DNA of 64,000 bases from Gemmatimonadota bacterium (GTDB lineage Bacteria > Gemmatimonadota > Gemmatimonadetes > Longimicrobiales > Gaopeijiaceae). A program made the position numbers and the translations under genes. The stretch spans positions 1 to 64,000 of the forward strand of contig JABDLS010000051.1 in assembly GCA_013002885.1 (NCBI GenBank). Reading direction: 5' to 3'. Below, in pieces: positions 36,885-46,779 of the stretch (within the stretch, counting starts at the first letter, position 1; each line of letters starts with the position of its first letter). The notes under the pieces are model-generated. The model made no database searches. It had not been told where the DNA came from and saw only the letters and a program-made list of their open reading frames with translations.

Positions 36885-37406
36885 TCAGCGGACCGTCTCG
36901 ATAGGACAGATCAGCCCCTCGGTCGTGAGCTCCACCCCGGCCTCCTGACACGCCTTGCACAGGCCGTAGATCTCCAGGTTTCGTCTCACGGGCAGGAAGC
37001 CGTGTTCGTTCTTCACGCGGTTCTCGATCCGGTAGAGCTCGTTGCTCTCGAATTCGGTGACGGTCCCGCACTCCACGCAGATCATGTGCTCGTGGACAGG
37101 CCGCGCCGACAGGCGATGCTCGTAGCGTTTGAAGCCCTCACCGAAGTCGTGCTCGGCCACCAAGCGGCTCCGGACCAGGAGATCGAGAGTCCGGTAGATC
37201 GTCGCCTTCCCAATGCGCTCGCCACGGCCACGAAGGGCCCGCTCGATGTCGTCGACGGAGAGGTGTTCGTCCGAGGCGAAGAGGACCTCGGCAACCGCCT
37301 CGCGCTGCTGCGTAACCGGCAGACCCTGGTCGCGAAGGTAGCGGGCAAAGAGCCGCAGAAAGGGCGGTGTGCCCTGGTCCGCCGTCACATCTCGTGTCTG
37401 GCTCAC
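36885..37406 (-). CDS. Fur family transcriptional regulator
   Basis: GLPVTQQREAVAEVLFASDEHLSVDDIERALRGRGERIGKATIYRTLDLLVRSRLV, HEHMICVECGTVTEFESNEL..., GLCKACQEAG. Confidence 0.93.
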   Translation of the reverse strand: MSQTRDVTADQGTPPFLRLFARYLRDQGLPVTQQREAVAEVLFASDEHLSVDDIERALRGRGERIGKATIYRTLDLLVRSRLVAEHDFGEGFKRYEHRLSARPVHEHMICVECGTVTEFESNELYRIENRVKNEHGFLPVRRNLEIYGLCKACQEAGVELTTEGLICPIETVR

Positions 37407-37840
37407 GATTCGGGCGCTTCGATGAACACGTCGTCGAATTCCTCCATCAACTCCTCGAACTTCTGCGCCGAGGCCGAAATGTCCACCTCCCGCGCCTCCC
37501 CACCCTCTTCCGCCGCGCGCTGAACCACCCCCCGCATCACGGGTGGGAAACGATCCGGTGGCGCCTCGCCCTGGTCGGTCAGCGTCGGTTCGACGGTGAC
37601 ACCCTTCCCGGTATGCTCGGCCCGGTACGACACCGTGAGCATTCCGCGTCGATCTTCGTCGCCTTGAAACGTGCTCACGGCGACGAGGCCCTGCTCACGC
37701 CGACCGCGGCGAAAGGGCGGAAAGACCCATAGGCGGTCGATGTACTCCACGCCCACCTCTTCTCGGAGTCGGATGAGGATTCGAGGCAGCGCCTCCGGCA
37801 CGCCCGGATCCGAGTCCTTCCTCGTCGTCTGTCTCGTCAT
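37403..37840 (-). CDS. Hypothetical protein
   Basis: 145 aa ORF overlapping both neighbours by 4 nt (GTGA, ATGA): MTRQTTRKDSDPGVPEALPRILIRLREEVGVEYIDRLWVFPPFRRGRREQGLVAVS. Confidence 0.7.
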   Translation of the reverse strand: MTRQTTRKDSDPGVPEALPRILIRLREEVGVEYIDRLWVFPPFRRGRREQGLVAVSTFQGDEDRRGMLTVSYRAEHTGKGVTVEPTLTDQGEAPPDRFPPVMRGVVQRAAEEGGEAREVDISASAQKFEELMEEFDDVFIEAPES

Positions 37841-38865
37841 GCCCCCTCCTCACGCGCCTTCGCAACCGCCGCACGTGCCTTCCCCAGCACAGTCTCCACC
37901 GCGCGGTCCATGGGGCCCGCGAGAACAGCGCCCGAGGCCTTCATGTGGCCACCGCCCTCGAAGTTGCGGGCCAGCTGGTTGACGTCCACCGGCCCGTTGG
38001 AACGGAAAGACACCTTGACGTCACCCGTGCTGGTGTCGCGGAAGAGCAGTCCCACCTCCGTCCCTTCGATGGAGCGGGGGATGTCCACGATGCCTTCCAG
38101 GTCCTCGGCGATAATGCCCAGCGCCTCGTACGGCTCCTTCGGAATGACCATCCAGGAGATCCCCGATTTCGGGTCGTGCTCGAGGGTCTCGAGAGCATGC
38201 TTGAGCAGCTCGTACTTTCGCAGTGGTGCACGGCCATAGATCCGGTCGTGCATCTCTTCCGGGTTGACCCCCAGGGTGATGACCTCCGAAGCCACCTGGT
38301 GACACTCCGCTGTCGAGTTGTCGAAACGAAAGCTCCCGGTATCGGTCATGATGGCCACGTAGATCCCATTGGCGATCCACTGTGACCAGGGGCCCTTCGC
38401 CGTGTGGACGACGTCGTATACCAACTCCCCCGTGGCGCAGGCGTCCGGATCGCGGAGCGAGATCCCACCGATGGCTTGGTCCCCCGGCTGGTGGTGGTCG
38501 ATGATCACCGTGGTCAGGTCACGGATCATGTCCTGGACTCGACCGATCCTGGGTACCTCGCCGGTATCGAGGACGATGGCCAGGTCGGCGCTGTCGCAGA
38601 GGTCTCGAGCCTTCCGCGACCCGGCATTGACGATCCAGTCCTCGTTCTCGACGAGGAAGCGCAGGTTCTTCGGGAAGGTGGTCGGGTTGACGATCCACGC
38701 TTCGGCGCCGTTGGACCGCATCCACGAGGCGATGGCCGCCTGGGAGCCGGCGCCGTCGCCGTCAGCATTGAGGTGCGTGGTGAGAACCGCCCGGCGGGAG
38801 GCGAGGAGGGCGTTCTTCACTTCGTTGACCGCCGCCGCACGGTGAGCAGGCGTCCGGTAGCTCAA
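37837..38865 (-). CDS. nrnA: DHH/DHHA1 phosphoesterase, NrnA-like oligoribonuclease/PAP phosphatase
   Basis: RRAVLTTHLNADGDGAGSQAAIASWM, SADLAIVLDTGEVPRIG, TVIIDHHQPGDQAIGGISLRDPDACATGELVYDVV, AIMTDTGSFRFDNST, C-terminal NFEGGGHMKASGA. Confidence 0.93.
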   Translation of the reverse strand: MSYRTPAHRAAAVNEVKNALLASRRAVLTTHLNADGDGAGSQAAIASWMRSNGAEAWIVNPTTFPKNLRFLVENEDWIVNAGSRKARDLCDSADLAIVLDTGEVPRIGRVQDMIRDLTTVIIDHHQPGDQAIGGISLRDPDACATGELVYDVVHTAKGPWSQWIANGIYVAIMTDTGSFRFDNSTAECHQVASEVITLGVNPEEMHDRIYGRAPLRKYELLKHALETLEHDPKSGISWMVIPKEPYEALGIIAEDLEGIVDIPRSIEGTEVGLLFRDTSTGDVKVSFRSNGPVDVNQLARNFEGGGHMKASGAVLAGPMDRAVETVLGKARAAVAKAREEGA

Positions 38866-38959
38866 AGAGGATCCTGACCCTGGAGATGGTGGAAGGGGGT
38901 CGCGCAGCGGCGACCTCGGCCAAAGCTACCAAAGGCCATGGGGGGGACGCCACCGCCCC

Positions 38960-40213
38960 TCACGGGAGCTTCTTTCGAACCTTCGCCCACGTGGAAGCGA
39001 GGTGCACGAGCCGGGACGATTCCCGACCGCCGGTACGTCCCTGGGCCAGCGCCGCCCGAAGGGCGTCGGGCCGATTGGGGTGAGCCGGCAGCGTGACGAA
39101 GGCGTTGCCGATCTCCCCCACGGTGTGGGCATCGGATCCAGCGCCCCGGAGTTTGTCGTGGCGCAGAGCCAGGTCCAGGGCGTCATCGTTCATCCTTCTT
39201 GCGTGAAGCCGGGCGTTGAAGACCTCGACCACGTCACAAAGGGGTGCGAGACGGTCTGCGTAGGCACCGCCCCCGCCTTTGCCGGCGGCATACGGATGCG
39301 GCAGGTACGGGATTCCACCCTGCTCGCGGATCCTCTCGATGGTCTCCTCGGCCGGCGTTCCCCTGGGAATCTCCTCGGACAGGTACAGGCCGATGACGTC
39401 GATGCCCTCGGCCGTCTTCACCTCCTCACCCGGGATGATGTGCTCCGGGTGCGCTTCGGCCATGCGCAGGGCCACATGCACCCGATCATGATCCGTGATG
39501 GCGATGCGGCCGTAGCCCAGTTCCAGTGCCCGCGCCAAGACGGCCTCCGGGTCCGAGAGGCAGTCCCTCGACCCTTCGGTGTGGAGGTGCATGTCGAGGG
39601 TGAGGCTCGACTCCCCCGCCTTCGCCCTGAGCTCGGCGAGTACCCGGTCGGCAAGCAGCTCGAGATCGGGGAGGGTCGTCACATTGTCGATGACGTGGTC
39701 GCTCCGCCCTCGCTTCTCTGAAGGGTCCATTTGGGCGTCGGCGATCCGCCGAGCCTCGTCCGGAGCCAATCCCCTGTCACGCACCATTCGCCCGACACGG
39801 ACCTCCGTGGGGGCGTCGACGAGGACCACGACGTCGAAGTCGCCTTCGCGGCCGGTCTCGAAGAGGAGTGGAATCTCGGAAACCGCCAGCGAGGCACCAG
39901 CCGCCCGTTGCTCATGGAGCCAGGCCTCCCGGAGCCGCCAGACGGCAGGATGGACGATCTCCTCCAGGCGCCGGCGGGCCTCGGGGTCGTCGAAGACCCG
40001 CTCGCGCATCCGAGCCCGGTCCAGCGATCCGTCCGACGCGAGAACGTCCGGCCCGAAGACCTCCACGACCCGCTCCAGACCGGGTGAGCCCGGGGCCACC
40101 GCGTCCCGAGCCAGCTGGTCGGCAGAGACCACCGGCACGCCCAGCGTGCGCCAACGGTCCGCGACGGCGGATTTGCCCGATGCGACGTTCCCCGTGAGGG
40201 CCACATTGAGCAT
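38960..40213 (-). CDS. coaE: Dephospho-CoA kinase fused to a C-terminal PHP-domain phosphoesterase
   Basis: ATG at 40213: MLNVALTGNVASGKSAVADRWRTLGVPVVSADQLARDAVAPGSPGL...LLFETGREGDFDVVVLVDA...MDPSEKRGRSDHVIDN, then in the same frame LDMHLHTEGSRDCLSDPEAVLARALELGYGRIAITDHDRVHVAL...GGIPYLPHPYA...GAGSDAHTVGEIG. Confidence 0.9.
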   Translation of the reverse strand: MLNVALTGNVASGKSAVADRWRTLGVPVVSADQLARDAVAPGSPGLERVVEVFGPDVLASDGSLDRARMRERVFDDPEARRRLEEIVHPAVWRLREAWLHEQRAAGASLAVSEIPLLFETGREGDFDVVVLVDAPTEVRVGRMVRDRGLAPDEARRIADAQMDPSEKRGRSDHVIDNVTTLPDLELLADRVLAELRAKAGESSLTLDMHLHTEGSRDCLSDPEAVLARALELGYGRIAITDHDRVHVALRMAEAHPEHIIPGEEVKTAEGIDVIGLYLSEEIPRGTPAEETIERIREQGGIPYLPHPYAAGKGGGGAYADRLAPLCDVVEVFNARLHARRMNDDALDLALRHDKLRGAGSDAHTVGEIGNAFVTLPAHPNRPDALRAALAQGRTGGRESSRLVHLASTWAKVRKKLP

Positions 40214-40830
40214 CAGCTCGTCTCCTCGACCGCTTGGCGACTCCGTCGTCGTACCACCCATAGGGCAACGGCCGCTACCGCGACGAAGGCGACGGCTCCA
40301 CCCACGCCGAAGATCTGGGACGCCACCTCCCACCCCTCCCGACCGGCGAATCCGATGGACACGTAGATGGCCGTCCAGCCGAGGACTCCGATGATCTCGT
40401 AGGTGAGGTAGCGGTGGTAGCTGATGCCGCTCATTCCTGCGGCCATGGGCATCACCGTCCTCACGAACGAAATGAGTCGGGCCACGGTCACCGAGTAGAA
40501 CGGATGGCGACCGAAGAGGTCCTGCACCGCGTACCCGCGATCCCCGAGTAGGCGGCGCCACCGCCCACCGTCCCTCAGCACGTGCTCGCCCGAGCGACGC
40601 CCGATCCAGTAGCCGACGCTGTCCCCAACGAATCCACCGCAGGCGGCGGCAACGATGAACGGTGCGAGCGGCGTTCCGGCCTCGAGAGCCAGGATCGTCG
40701 ATACCGAGGTGGCCACGCCGGACGGCACCACCAGCCCGGTGACGAAGCACGTCTCGAGGACCGCCATGGCGAAGAGGAGCCAGGGGCCGTGGACCGCGAG
40801 CTGGTCGAAGAGGAGGGAGACCATGTCCAC
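40213..40830 (-). CDS. DedA/VTT family membrane protein
   Basis: ALEAGTPLAPFIVAAACGGFVGDSVGYWIGRRSGEHVL..., FYSVTVARLISFVRTVMPMAAGMSGISYHRYLTYEIIGVLGWTAIYVSIGFAGREGW. Confidence 0.92.
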   Translation of the reverse strand: MDMVSLLFDQLAVHGPWLLFAMAVLETCFVTGLVVPSGVATSVSTILALEAGTPLAPFIVAAACGGFVGDSVGYWIGRRSGEHVLRDGGRWRRLLGDRGYAVQDLFGRHPFYSVTVARLISFVRTVMPMAAGMSGISYHRYLTYEIIGVLGWTAIYVSIGFAGREGWEVASQIFGVGGAVAFVAVAAVALWVVRRRSRQAVEETS

Positions 40831-40833
40831 GAC

Positions 40834-41205
40834 TCAGCCCCGGGGTGCCGCAATACGGAAGTCGTCCGGCGTCGCCCTGATCTTGTCCTGGCCCAACGAG
40901 ACCACCCAGACCGAATCCCTGGATGTCTCCAGTTGATACACACTGCCCCAGGGGTCTCGCTTGATCTCATCACCGGAGTACCGGTAGTCCAGCCAGTCCA
41001 GCCACCGGGCCCCCGACGGCATCTCTCCGGTCAGCCGTTCGTGCTCCACGACGTTTCGGGCCACCTGCCGCATCTCTTCTTCGGTACTCCACCTCTTCAC
41101 CGGAACTACCACGGGTTCGGCAAGATCGAGGAGTATGGCCCGCGTCTCCGGGAAGTAGTACCAGACCGCGACGCAGAGAACGAAGAGCAGGAATAGCCTA
41201 CGCAT
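40834..41205 (-). CDS. Small membrane-anchored protein with GspG/pseudopilin-like C-terminus
   Basis: [26 protein letters not shown]... and DEIKRDPWGSVYQLETSRDSVWVVSLGQDKIRATPDDFRI, resembling the DPWG...SLGxDG region of major pseudopilins. Confidence 0.6.
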   Translation of the reverse strand: MRRLFLLFVLCVAVWYYFPETRAILLDLAEPVVVPVKRWSTEEEMRQVARNVVEHERLTGEMPSGARWLDWLDYRYSGDEIKRDPWGSVYQLETSRDSVWVVSLGQDKIRATPDDFRIAAPRG

Positions 41206-41485
41206 GTCGGCGGTCGGTCATCTCGCGCCGCATCCTGGCGGACCAGACGATGTACCGTTCGAACTCGTCGATGGAGGGCTGCCCATCAGGGTCTCCGTAC
41301 GCCGTCTCCAGCCGCCAACGGAGGTACGAACGGGGAGGCAGGGGGAGGAAGGGCGCTCGCCGGTACCAGTGCCGAGCCCGGAATGCCCAGGCGGCACGTA
41401 AGAGGTAAGGAATCATCCGCGGTCGGCGGACAGCCATTCCGGCGATCTTCGCGTACAGCTTTACCCACTCCTTCGGACCGAACAA
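41198..41485 (-). CDS. Hypothetical protein
   Basis: 95 aa, [89 protein letters not shown]; 8-nt overlap with the downstream gene. Confidence 0.65.
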   Translation of the reverse strand: MFGPKEWVKLYAKIAGMAVRRPRMIPYLLRAAWAFRARHWYRRAPFLPLPPRSYLRWRLETAYGDPDGQPSIDEFERYIVWSARMRREMTDRRHA

Positions 41486-41587
41486 CCCCGCGGGGAGTAC
41501 CTCCTTCCCCTATCGCTTAACCCGCGGAAACATAACGATTCCAAGGGTTTCCGACGCGTTTTTCCACGGCCCCCTCCTCGCGAAAGC

Positions 41588-43717
41588 ATGCCGAACCGAC
41601 TGGCACGGGAAACGAGTCCCTACCTCCGACAACACGCGGACAACCCCGTGGAATGGTATCCGTGGGGCGACGAGGCCCTCCACCGAGCCAGTGAAGAGGA
41701 CCGCCCGATCCTCCTTTCCGTGGGGTACTCGTCTTGTCACTGGTGCCACGTCATGGAGCACGAGTCCTTCGAGGACGACGAGACCGCGGCGCTCATGAAT
41801 CGCCACTTCGTCAACATCAAGGTCGACCGCGAGGAGCGCCCCGACATCGACCAGATCTACATGAAGGCCGTGCAGGCCATGACCGGGCGCGGCGGCTGGC
41901 CGATGACCGTGTTCCTCCGGCCCGACGGTGCCCCGTTCTTCGGCGGCACCTACTATCCCCCGGAGCCCCGCCCGGGAATGCCGTCATTCCGCCAGATACT
42001 GACGGCCGTAGCGGAGGCCTGGCGGGAGCGACGGGAGCAGGTGGACGAGGGGACGGCGCGTCTCGTAGAGGCACTTGTAAGGTCGGCGACTGCGGGCAGC
42101 CCGAGAAGGGTGGGGCACGCCCTGGTGGAGCGGGCCTGCCGCGTCCTCGCCGACCAGTACGACCCGGTTTACGGCGGCTTCGGCGCTGCGCCCAAGTTCC
42201 CTCAGCCGGTGACCCTCGAGCTCCTCCTGCGCCAGCACCTCCGCACGGGTGAGCCAGCGCCCCTGGAGATGGCCGTCCACACCCTTCGGCAGATGGCGGC
42301 CGGCGGGTTGAGGGATCACCTGGGTGGCGGCTTTCATCGCTACTCCGTCGACCGCCGATGGCTGGTACCCCACTTCGAGAAGATGCTCTACGACAACGCC
42401 CTTCTCGCGACCGCTTACCTCGATGCTCATCGGGTCACAGGAGACGACGACCTCCGGGACGTGGCGGTGGAAACGCTGGAATACCTCGCGGCGGACATGC
42501 TCGACGAGGCCGGTGGCTTCTACTCTGCGCGAGACGCGGACTCGGAAGGCGAAGAAGGCATCTTCTACGTGTGGACGCCCGACGAGGTGAGGAGGATCCT
42601 CGGAGCCGCGGACGCAGATCTGTTCATGCAGGCTTACGGTGTCTCCGAAGACGGCAACTTCGAAGGGAGGAACATACTCTACCTTCCGAGACCGCTGGAG
42701 ACGGTGGCTGTCGCCGCAGGAGTCGAGCCCGCTGAGCTGGCCCGGCGTATGACCGCTGCCCGAAGGCTGATGCTGGATGAGCGTTCCAATCGGGAAGAGC
42801 CTTTTCGAGACGAGAAGATCCTCGTCTCGTGGAACGGGCTGGCCCTGCGGGCTTTCGCCGAGGCTGGAGCCACCCTCGGTCGCGACGACTTCGTGGCCCT
42901 GGCGGTGCGGGGGGGTGACTTCCTCTGGGATGAGCTCCGCGACGGCGACCGACTCCTCCATGTGTGGACTGCAGGCGAAGCGAAGATCCCTGCATTCCTC
43001 GACGATCATGGAGCTCTGGGCAACGCCTTCCTCGGCATCCATGCCGCGACGCTGGATGGCCGTTGGCTCGATCGCGCCCGCCGGCTCGCCGACGAAATCC
43101 TCAACCGCTTCTACGACCCCGAGACAGGTCTCCTGTACGACACCCCCGAGGACGGGGAGCGACTGATCGTCCGGCCGCGGGACCCCACCGACTCCGCCAC
43201 GCCTTCAGGCGTGTCATTGGCTGCGGAGCTCTTCGCACGCCTGGGCCGCCTCCTGGACGTCGACCGCTACTCGGAGGCAGCACGCGCGGCCGTCGACGCC
43301 GAAGCCGACCTTCTCGAACGAGCGGGCCCAGCCTTCGGGCGCCTCCTCTCCGTAGCCGACCGTCTCGATGCCCAGCCCTTCGAGGTCGCCATCGTAGGGC
43401 GTGTGGCCGAACCGGCCGAATCCGCTGACCCGGCCCTGGTCCACGGCCCGGCATCACCATTCCGAGGTCCCGGGCTGGACGAAAAGACCAGGCAGCTGGT
43501 ACGGACTGCACATGCGGAGCCCCTGCGAAATGTCGTCATTGCCGGCGCGGTGGCATCGCAGGCGTCCCCGTCGACCCCTCTCCTCGAAGGGCGGAGCCTC
43601 GTCGACGGGGCACCGGCCGCCTACGTCTGCAGGGATTACAGTTGCAGTCTTCCCGCGACCACTCCCCAGGGCTTGGCGGAGCAGCTCTCGTCGCTGCGCG
43701 ACGAGCCCCGGGAGTAG
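41588..43717 (+). CDS. DUF255/thioredoxin-like YyaL family protein
   Basis: [92 protein letters not shown]...[24 protein letters not shown]. Confidence 0.95.
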   Translation: MPNRLARETSPYLRQHADNPVEWYPWGDEALHRASEEDRPILLSVGYSSCHWCHVMEHESFEDDETAALMNRHFVNIKVDREERPDIDQIYMKAVQAMTGRGGWPMTVFLRPDGAPFFGGTYYPPEPRPGMPSFRQILTAVAEAWRERREQVDEGTARLVEALVRSATAGSPRRVGHALVERACRVLADQYDPVYGGFGAAPKFPQPVTLELLLRQHLRTGEPAPLEMAVHTLRQMAAGGLRDHLGGGFHRYSVDRRWLVPHFEKMLYDNALLATAYLDAHRVTGDDDLRDVAVETLEYLAADMLDEAGGFYSARDADSEGEEGIFYVWTPDEVRRILGAADADLFMQAYGVSEDGNFEGRNILYLPRPLETVAVAAGVEPAELARRMTAARRLMLDERSNREEPFRDEKILVSWNGLALRAFAEAGATLGRDDFVALAVRGGDFLWDELRDGDRLLHVWTAGEAKIPAFLDDHGALGNAFLGIHAATLDGRWLDRARRLADEILNRFYDPETGLLYDTPEDGERLIVRPRDPTDSATPSGVSLAAELFARLGRLLDVDRYSEAARAAVDAEADLLERAGPAFGRLLSVADRLDAQPFEVAIVGRVAEPAESADPALVHGPASPFRGPGLDEKTRQLVRTAHAEPLRNVVIAGAVASQASPSTPLLEGRSLVDGAPAAYVCRDYSCSLPATTPQGLAEQLSSLRDEPRE

Positions 43718-43810
43718 ACACGACTCTTCGTCCTGATGGGGAGTTGGGTATCTTTAAGGGCTGTCCCACAGCCCCGGTAGGCTGTGCGAACCACCCCCGA
43801 ACGCGAACCC

Positions 43811-45949
43811 ATGGCGACAAGCGAACAGGACGTAATACAGGTCTCGGATCTGGCCGGTCTCACCCACGATCAGCTCCTCCGTTTCTATCGGACGATGGTC
43901 GCATCCCGTCGGGTCGACGACCGGGAACAGAGCTTGAAGCGCCAGAACAAGGCCTATTTCCAGATCTCCGGAGCAGGACACGAGGCAGTGGGTGTCGCCC
44001 TCGCCGCCCACTGCGACCCGGATCGCGACTGGTTCTTCCCGTATTACCGGGACCGCGCCCTCATGCTGGCCCTCGGGCAGAGCCCGCTCGACCACCTCCT
44101 GCAGGCAGTGGGTGCCGAAGAAGACCCGGCTTCAGGTGGACGCCAGATGCCTGGCCACTTCGGGGACGTCCGGTTCAACACACCGACGTCCTCGTCCCCC
44201 ACTGGAACGCAGTTCCTGCAAGCGGTGGGTGCCGCCGAGGCCGGAACGAAGATCGCGGCGGTGGATGGGCTGCTGGAGCGTATCGAGTCGTCGTTCGCCG
44301 AGGACGAAGTCGTCATCGTATGTACGGGTGACGGCGCAACGTCCGAGGGCGAGTTCTGGGAGTCGCTGAACACCGCGTGCAATCTCAGTCTTCCCGTGGT
44401 GTACGTGGTCCAGGACAATGGCTATGCCATCAGCGTGCCCGTTGAAGTTCAGACAGCGGGCGGCAGCATCTCGCGGCTGGCATCCGGCTTCCCCGGCCTC
44501 CACGTCGTCGAATGTGACGGAACAGATGTCATCGACAGTTATCGGGCGGCAGGCGAGGCTATCGCATACGCCCGTGAGCGAAGGGGGCCCTCCATGCTCC
44601 ACGCCCACACGACCCGGCCCTACTCCCATTCCATGTCCGACGACGAGCGGGCGTACCGGACTCCGGAAGAGCGTGAGGAGCAGGACATAAAGGACCCCCT
44701 GCGCCGCCTCAGGGAGCTCCTCATCGACTCCGGCGCCACGACAGCCGACGAGCTCGATGTCCTCGAGAAGGACATCCACGACGCGGTGGCCGAGGCCGCC
44801 GATGTGGCCCTCGACAAGCCTCAGCCGGACCCGTCGACGGCGATGAAGCACCTGTTCTCGGAGGATGTCGATCCTACGTCCGCCGACTTCGACACCGAGG
44901 ACCACCCCCGATACGAGAGCGACAAGCTCTTGACCATGGTCGACCTCCTCAACGCGTGCATGCGCTCGGAGATGGAGCGGGACCCACGTATGGTCATCTT
45001 CGGCGAGGACGTAGCTGACGTCTCCCGGGCCGAGATCATCGACGAGGTGAAGGGCAAGGGCGGAGTGTTCAAGGTGACGCACGGCCTGCAGAAGCGGTTC
45101 GGGTCCGAGCGGGTCTACAACTCCCCACTCGCCGAAGCCAACATCGTCGGGCGCGCCATCGGCATGGCGCTACGAGGCTTGAAGCCCGTGGTCGAGATCC
45201 AGTTCTTCGACTACATCTGGCCCGCGATGATGCAGATCCGGAACGAGTTGGCCACCATGCGTTACCGCTCCAACGGGGAGTTCTCCGCTCCGGTGGTGAT
45301 CAGAACCACCTATGGCGGTTATCTGAAGGGTGGTGCGATCTATCACTCCCAGACGGGTGAGACGCTGTTCACCCACTGCCCGGGGCTCCACGTGTGCATG
45401 CCGGCCACCGCCGAGGACGCTGCGGGCCTCCTACGCACGGCGATCCGGTGCGACGACCCCGTTCTGTTCCTGGAGCACAAACACCTCTATCGACAGGTCT
45501 ACAACAAGGGGCGGAATCCGGGCCCCGAGTACATGATCCCCTTCGGGAAGGCCAAGGTGGTGCGAGAGGGCACCGACATTACGCTCGTCACCTGTGGCGC
45601 TTTGGTTAAGCGGAGCATGGATGCGGCGAAGATCGCCGCGGACCAGCACGGCATCGACACCGAGATCATCGACCTGAGAACGGTTCAGCCTTTCGACATG
45701 GAGCGGATCGCCGACTCCGTGAAGAAGACGAACAAGGTCGTGGTCGTCCACGAAGACAGCCTGTCGTGGGGCATCGGTTCCGAGATCGCCGCCCGCATCG
45801 CAGACGAACTCTTCGAGTACCTCGACGGTCCCGTGAGGCGTGTGGCCTCGTTGGACACCTGGGTAGCATATGCGCCGCCGGTGGAGAACGAGATCCTGCC
45901 TCAGGCCGCGGACGTGGCGGAGGCCATCAGGGAGTTGGCGGCGTACTAG
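43811..45949 (+). CDS. Thiamine-dependent 2-oxoacid dehydrogenase E1, fused alpha and beta subunits
   Basis: Alpha: [83 protein letters not shown]. Beta: [75 protein letters not shown]. Confidence 0.95.
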   Translation: MATSEQDVIQVSDLAGLTHDQLLRFYRTMVASRRVDDREQSLKRQNKAYFQISGAGHEAVGVALAAHCDPDRDWFFPYYRDRALMLALGQSPLDHLLQAVGAEEDPASGGRQMPGHFGDVRFNTPTSSSPTGTQFLQAVGAAEAGTKIAAVDGLLERIESSFAEDEVVIVCTGDGATSEGEFWESLNTACNLSLPVVYVVQDNGYAISVPVEVQTAGGSISRLASGFPGLHVVECDGTDVIDSYRAAGEAIAYARERRGPSMLHAHTTRPYSHSMSDDERAYRTPEEREEQDIKDPLRRLRELLIDSGATTADELDVLEKDIHDAVAEAADVALDKPQPDPSTAMKHLFSEDVDPTSADFDTEDHPRYESDKLLTMVDLLNACMRSEMERDPRMVIFGEDVADVSRAEIIDEVKGKGGVFKVTHGLQKRFGSERVYNSPLAEANIVGRAIGMALRGLKPVVEIQFFDYIWPAMMQIRNELATMRYRSNGEFSAPVVIRTTYGGYLKGGAIYHSQTGETLFTHCPGLHVCMPATAEDAAGLLRTAIRCDDPVLFLEHKHLYRQVYNKGRNPGPEYMIPFGKAKVVREGTDITLVTCGALVKRSMDAAKIAADQHGIDTEIIDLRTVQPFDMERIADSVKKTNKVVVVHEDSLSWGIGSEIAARIADELFEYLDGPVRRVASLDTWVAYAPPVENEILPQAADVAEAIRELAAY

Positions 45950-46001
45950 AACCTCCGGAGCCGCCGACAAGTCCTCTAAGCGAGGGCCACCGCGGGCGGT
46001 G

Positions 46002-46520
46002 CTAGAGCCGCAGTCCGAACGTCAGAGGTATGAGCGTCGAGTCGGAATCGCCGCCGATCTTGATGTACCGGATCTCCGCGAAGGCACCGACCCCGGTGCC
46101 AGCCCCTCCGATGTTGACGCCGAACCCGCCGTGGTACCCATTGTCGTTGGCCTTCACGGTCGCACCCACGGGGCCCGCCTCGATCTGATAGGCCCCCAGC
46201 CCGGCAAGGAAATAGGGGACGAGTCCGATGCCCGGGAGATTGTACACCACGCTCAAGGTGCCGCCGAGCACCTGGGTGTCCTCCAGGCCCGTCTGCGAAG
46301 ATCCGAGGCGATGGAAGAACCCGTCGCCTCGAAGTCCCAGAGGGATCGTGGGGATGGAGACGAACAGCCCCACCTGCCCGTGGTAGCCGGCATCCGCCGC
46401 GTCGGACAGCGTACCCGTCGGCGCCGTAAAGCCACCGGCCACCATGAAGCGCGGCTGAGCCTCCGCCGCCGCGGGGACCAGCGCAGCGAGAAGGAAGACG
46501 ATGGCGATGGTTCGGCGCAT
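46002..46520 (-). CDS. Putative outer-membrane beta-barrel protein
   Basis: Start trimmed to 46520: MRRTIAIVFLLAALVPAAAEAQPRFMVAGGFTAPTGTLSDAADAGYHGQVGLFVSIPT..., alternating beta-like segments and terminal LIPLTFGLRL. Confidence 0.7.
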   Translation of the reverse strand: MRRTIAIVFLLAALVPAAAEAQPRFMVAGGFTAPTGTLSDAADAGYHGQVGLFVSIPTIPLGLRGDGFFHRLGSSQTGLEDTQVLGGTLSVVYNLPGIGLVPYFLAGLGAYQIEAGPVGATVKANDNGYHGGFGVNIGGAGTGVGAFAEIRYIKIGGDSDSTLIPLTFGLRL

Positions 46521-46779
46521 TTTTCGAGGTTCCCCGGATGTGGCACGAATCTTGGACTCTGAAGCTCGCGCAACACCTCGACGCGAGGCAAGGATGAACC
46601 GCGACAGCCGTATCACGGCCTTTCTGGCGGGGGTTTACGCCCCGGACGGGCCGTGGTGGCCGTCACTTCTTTCCATCGCGGGGGAAAAAGGTTCCGTCCG
46701 TCGAGGGCGGCCGACTACATTTGTTTCCATCTGCTGGGGGGTGGGTGGGCTGAGGAATATTCAAGTGGACACATTGACC

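Noticed and set aside
43758-43774. Short hairpin GGGCTGT-CCC-ACAGCCC upstream of the E1 gene
   Set aside because: 7-bp stem with a 3-nt loop and no U-tract; not enough to call a terminator or leader element.
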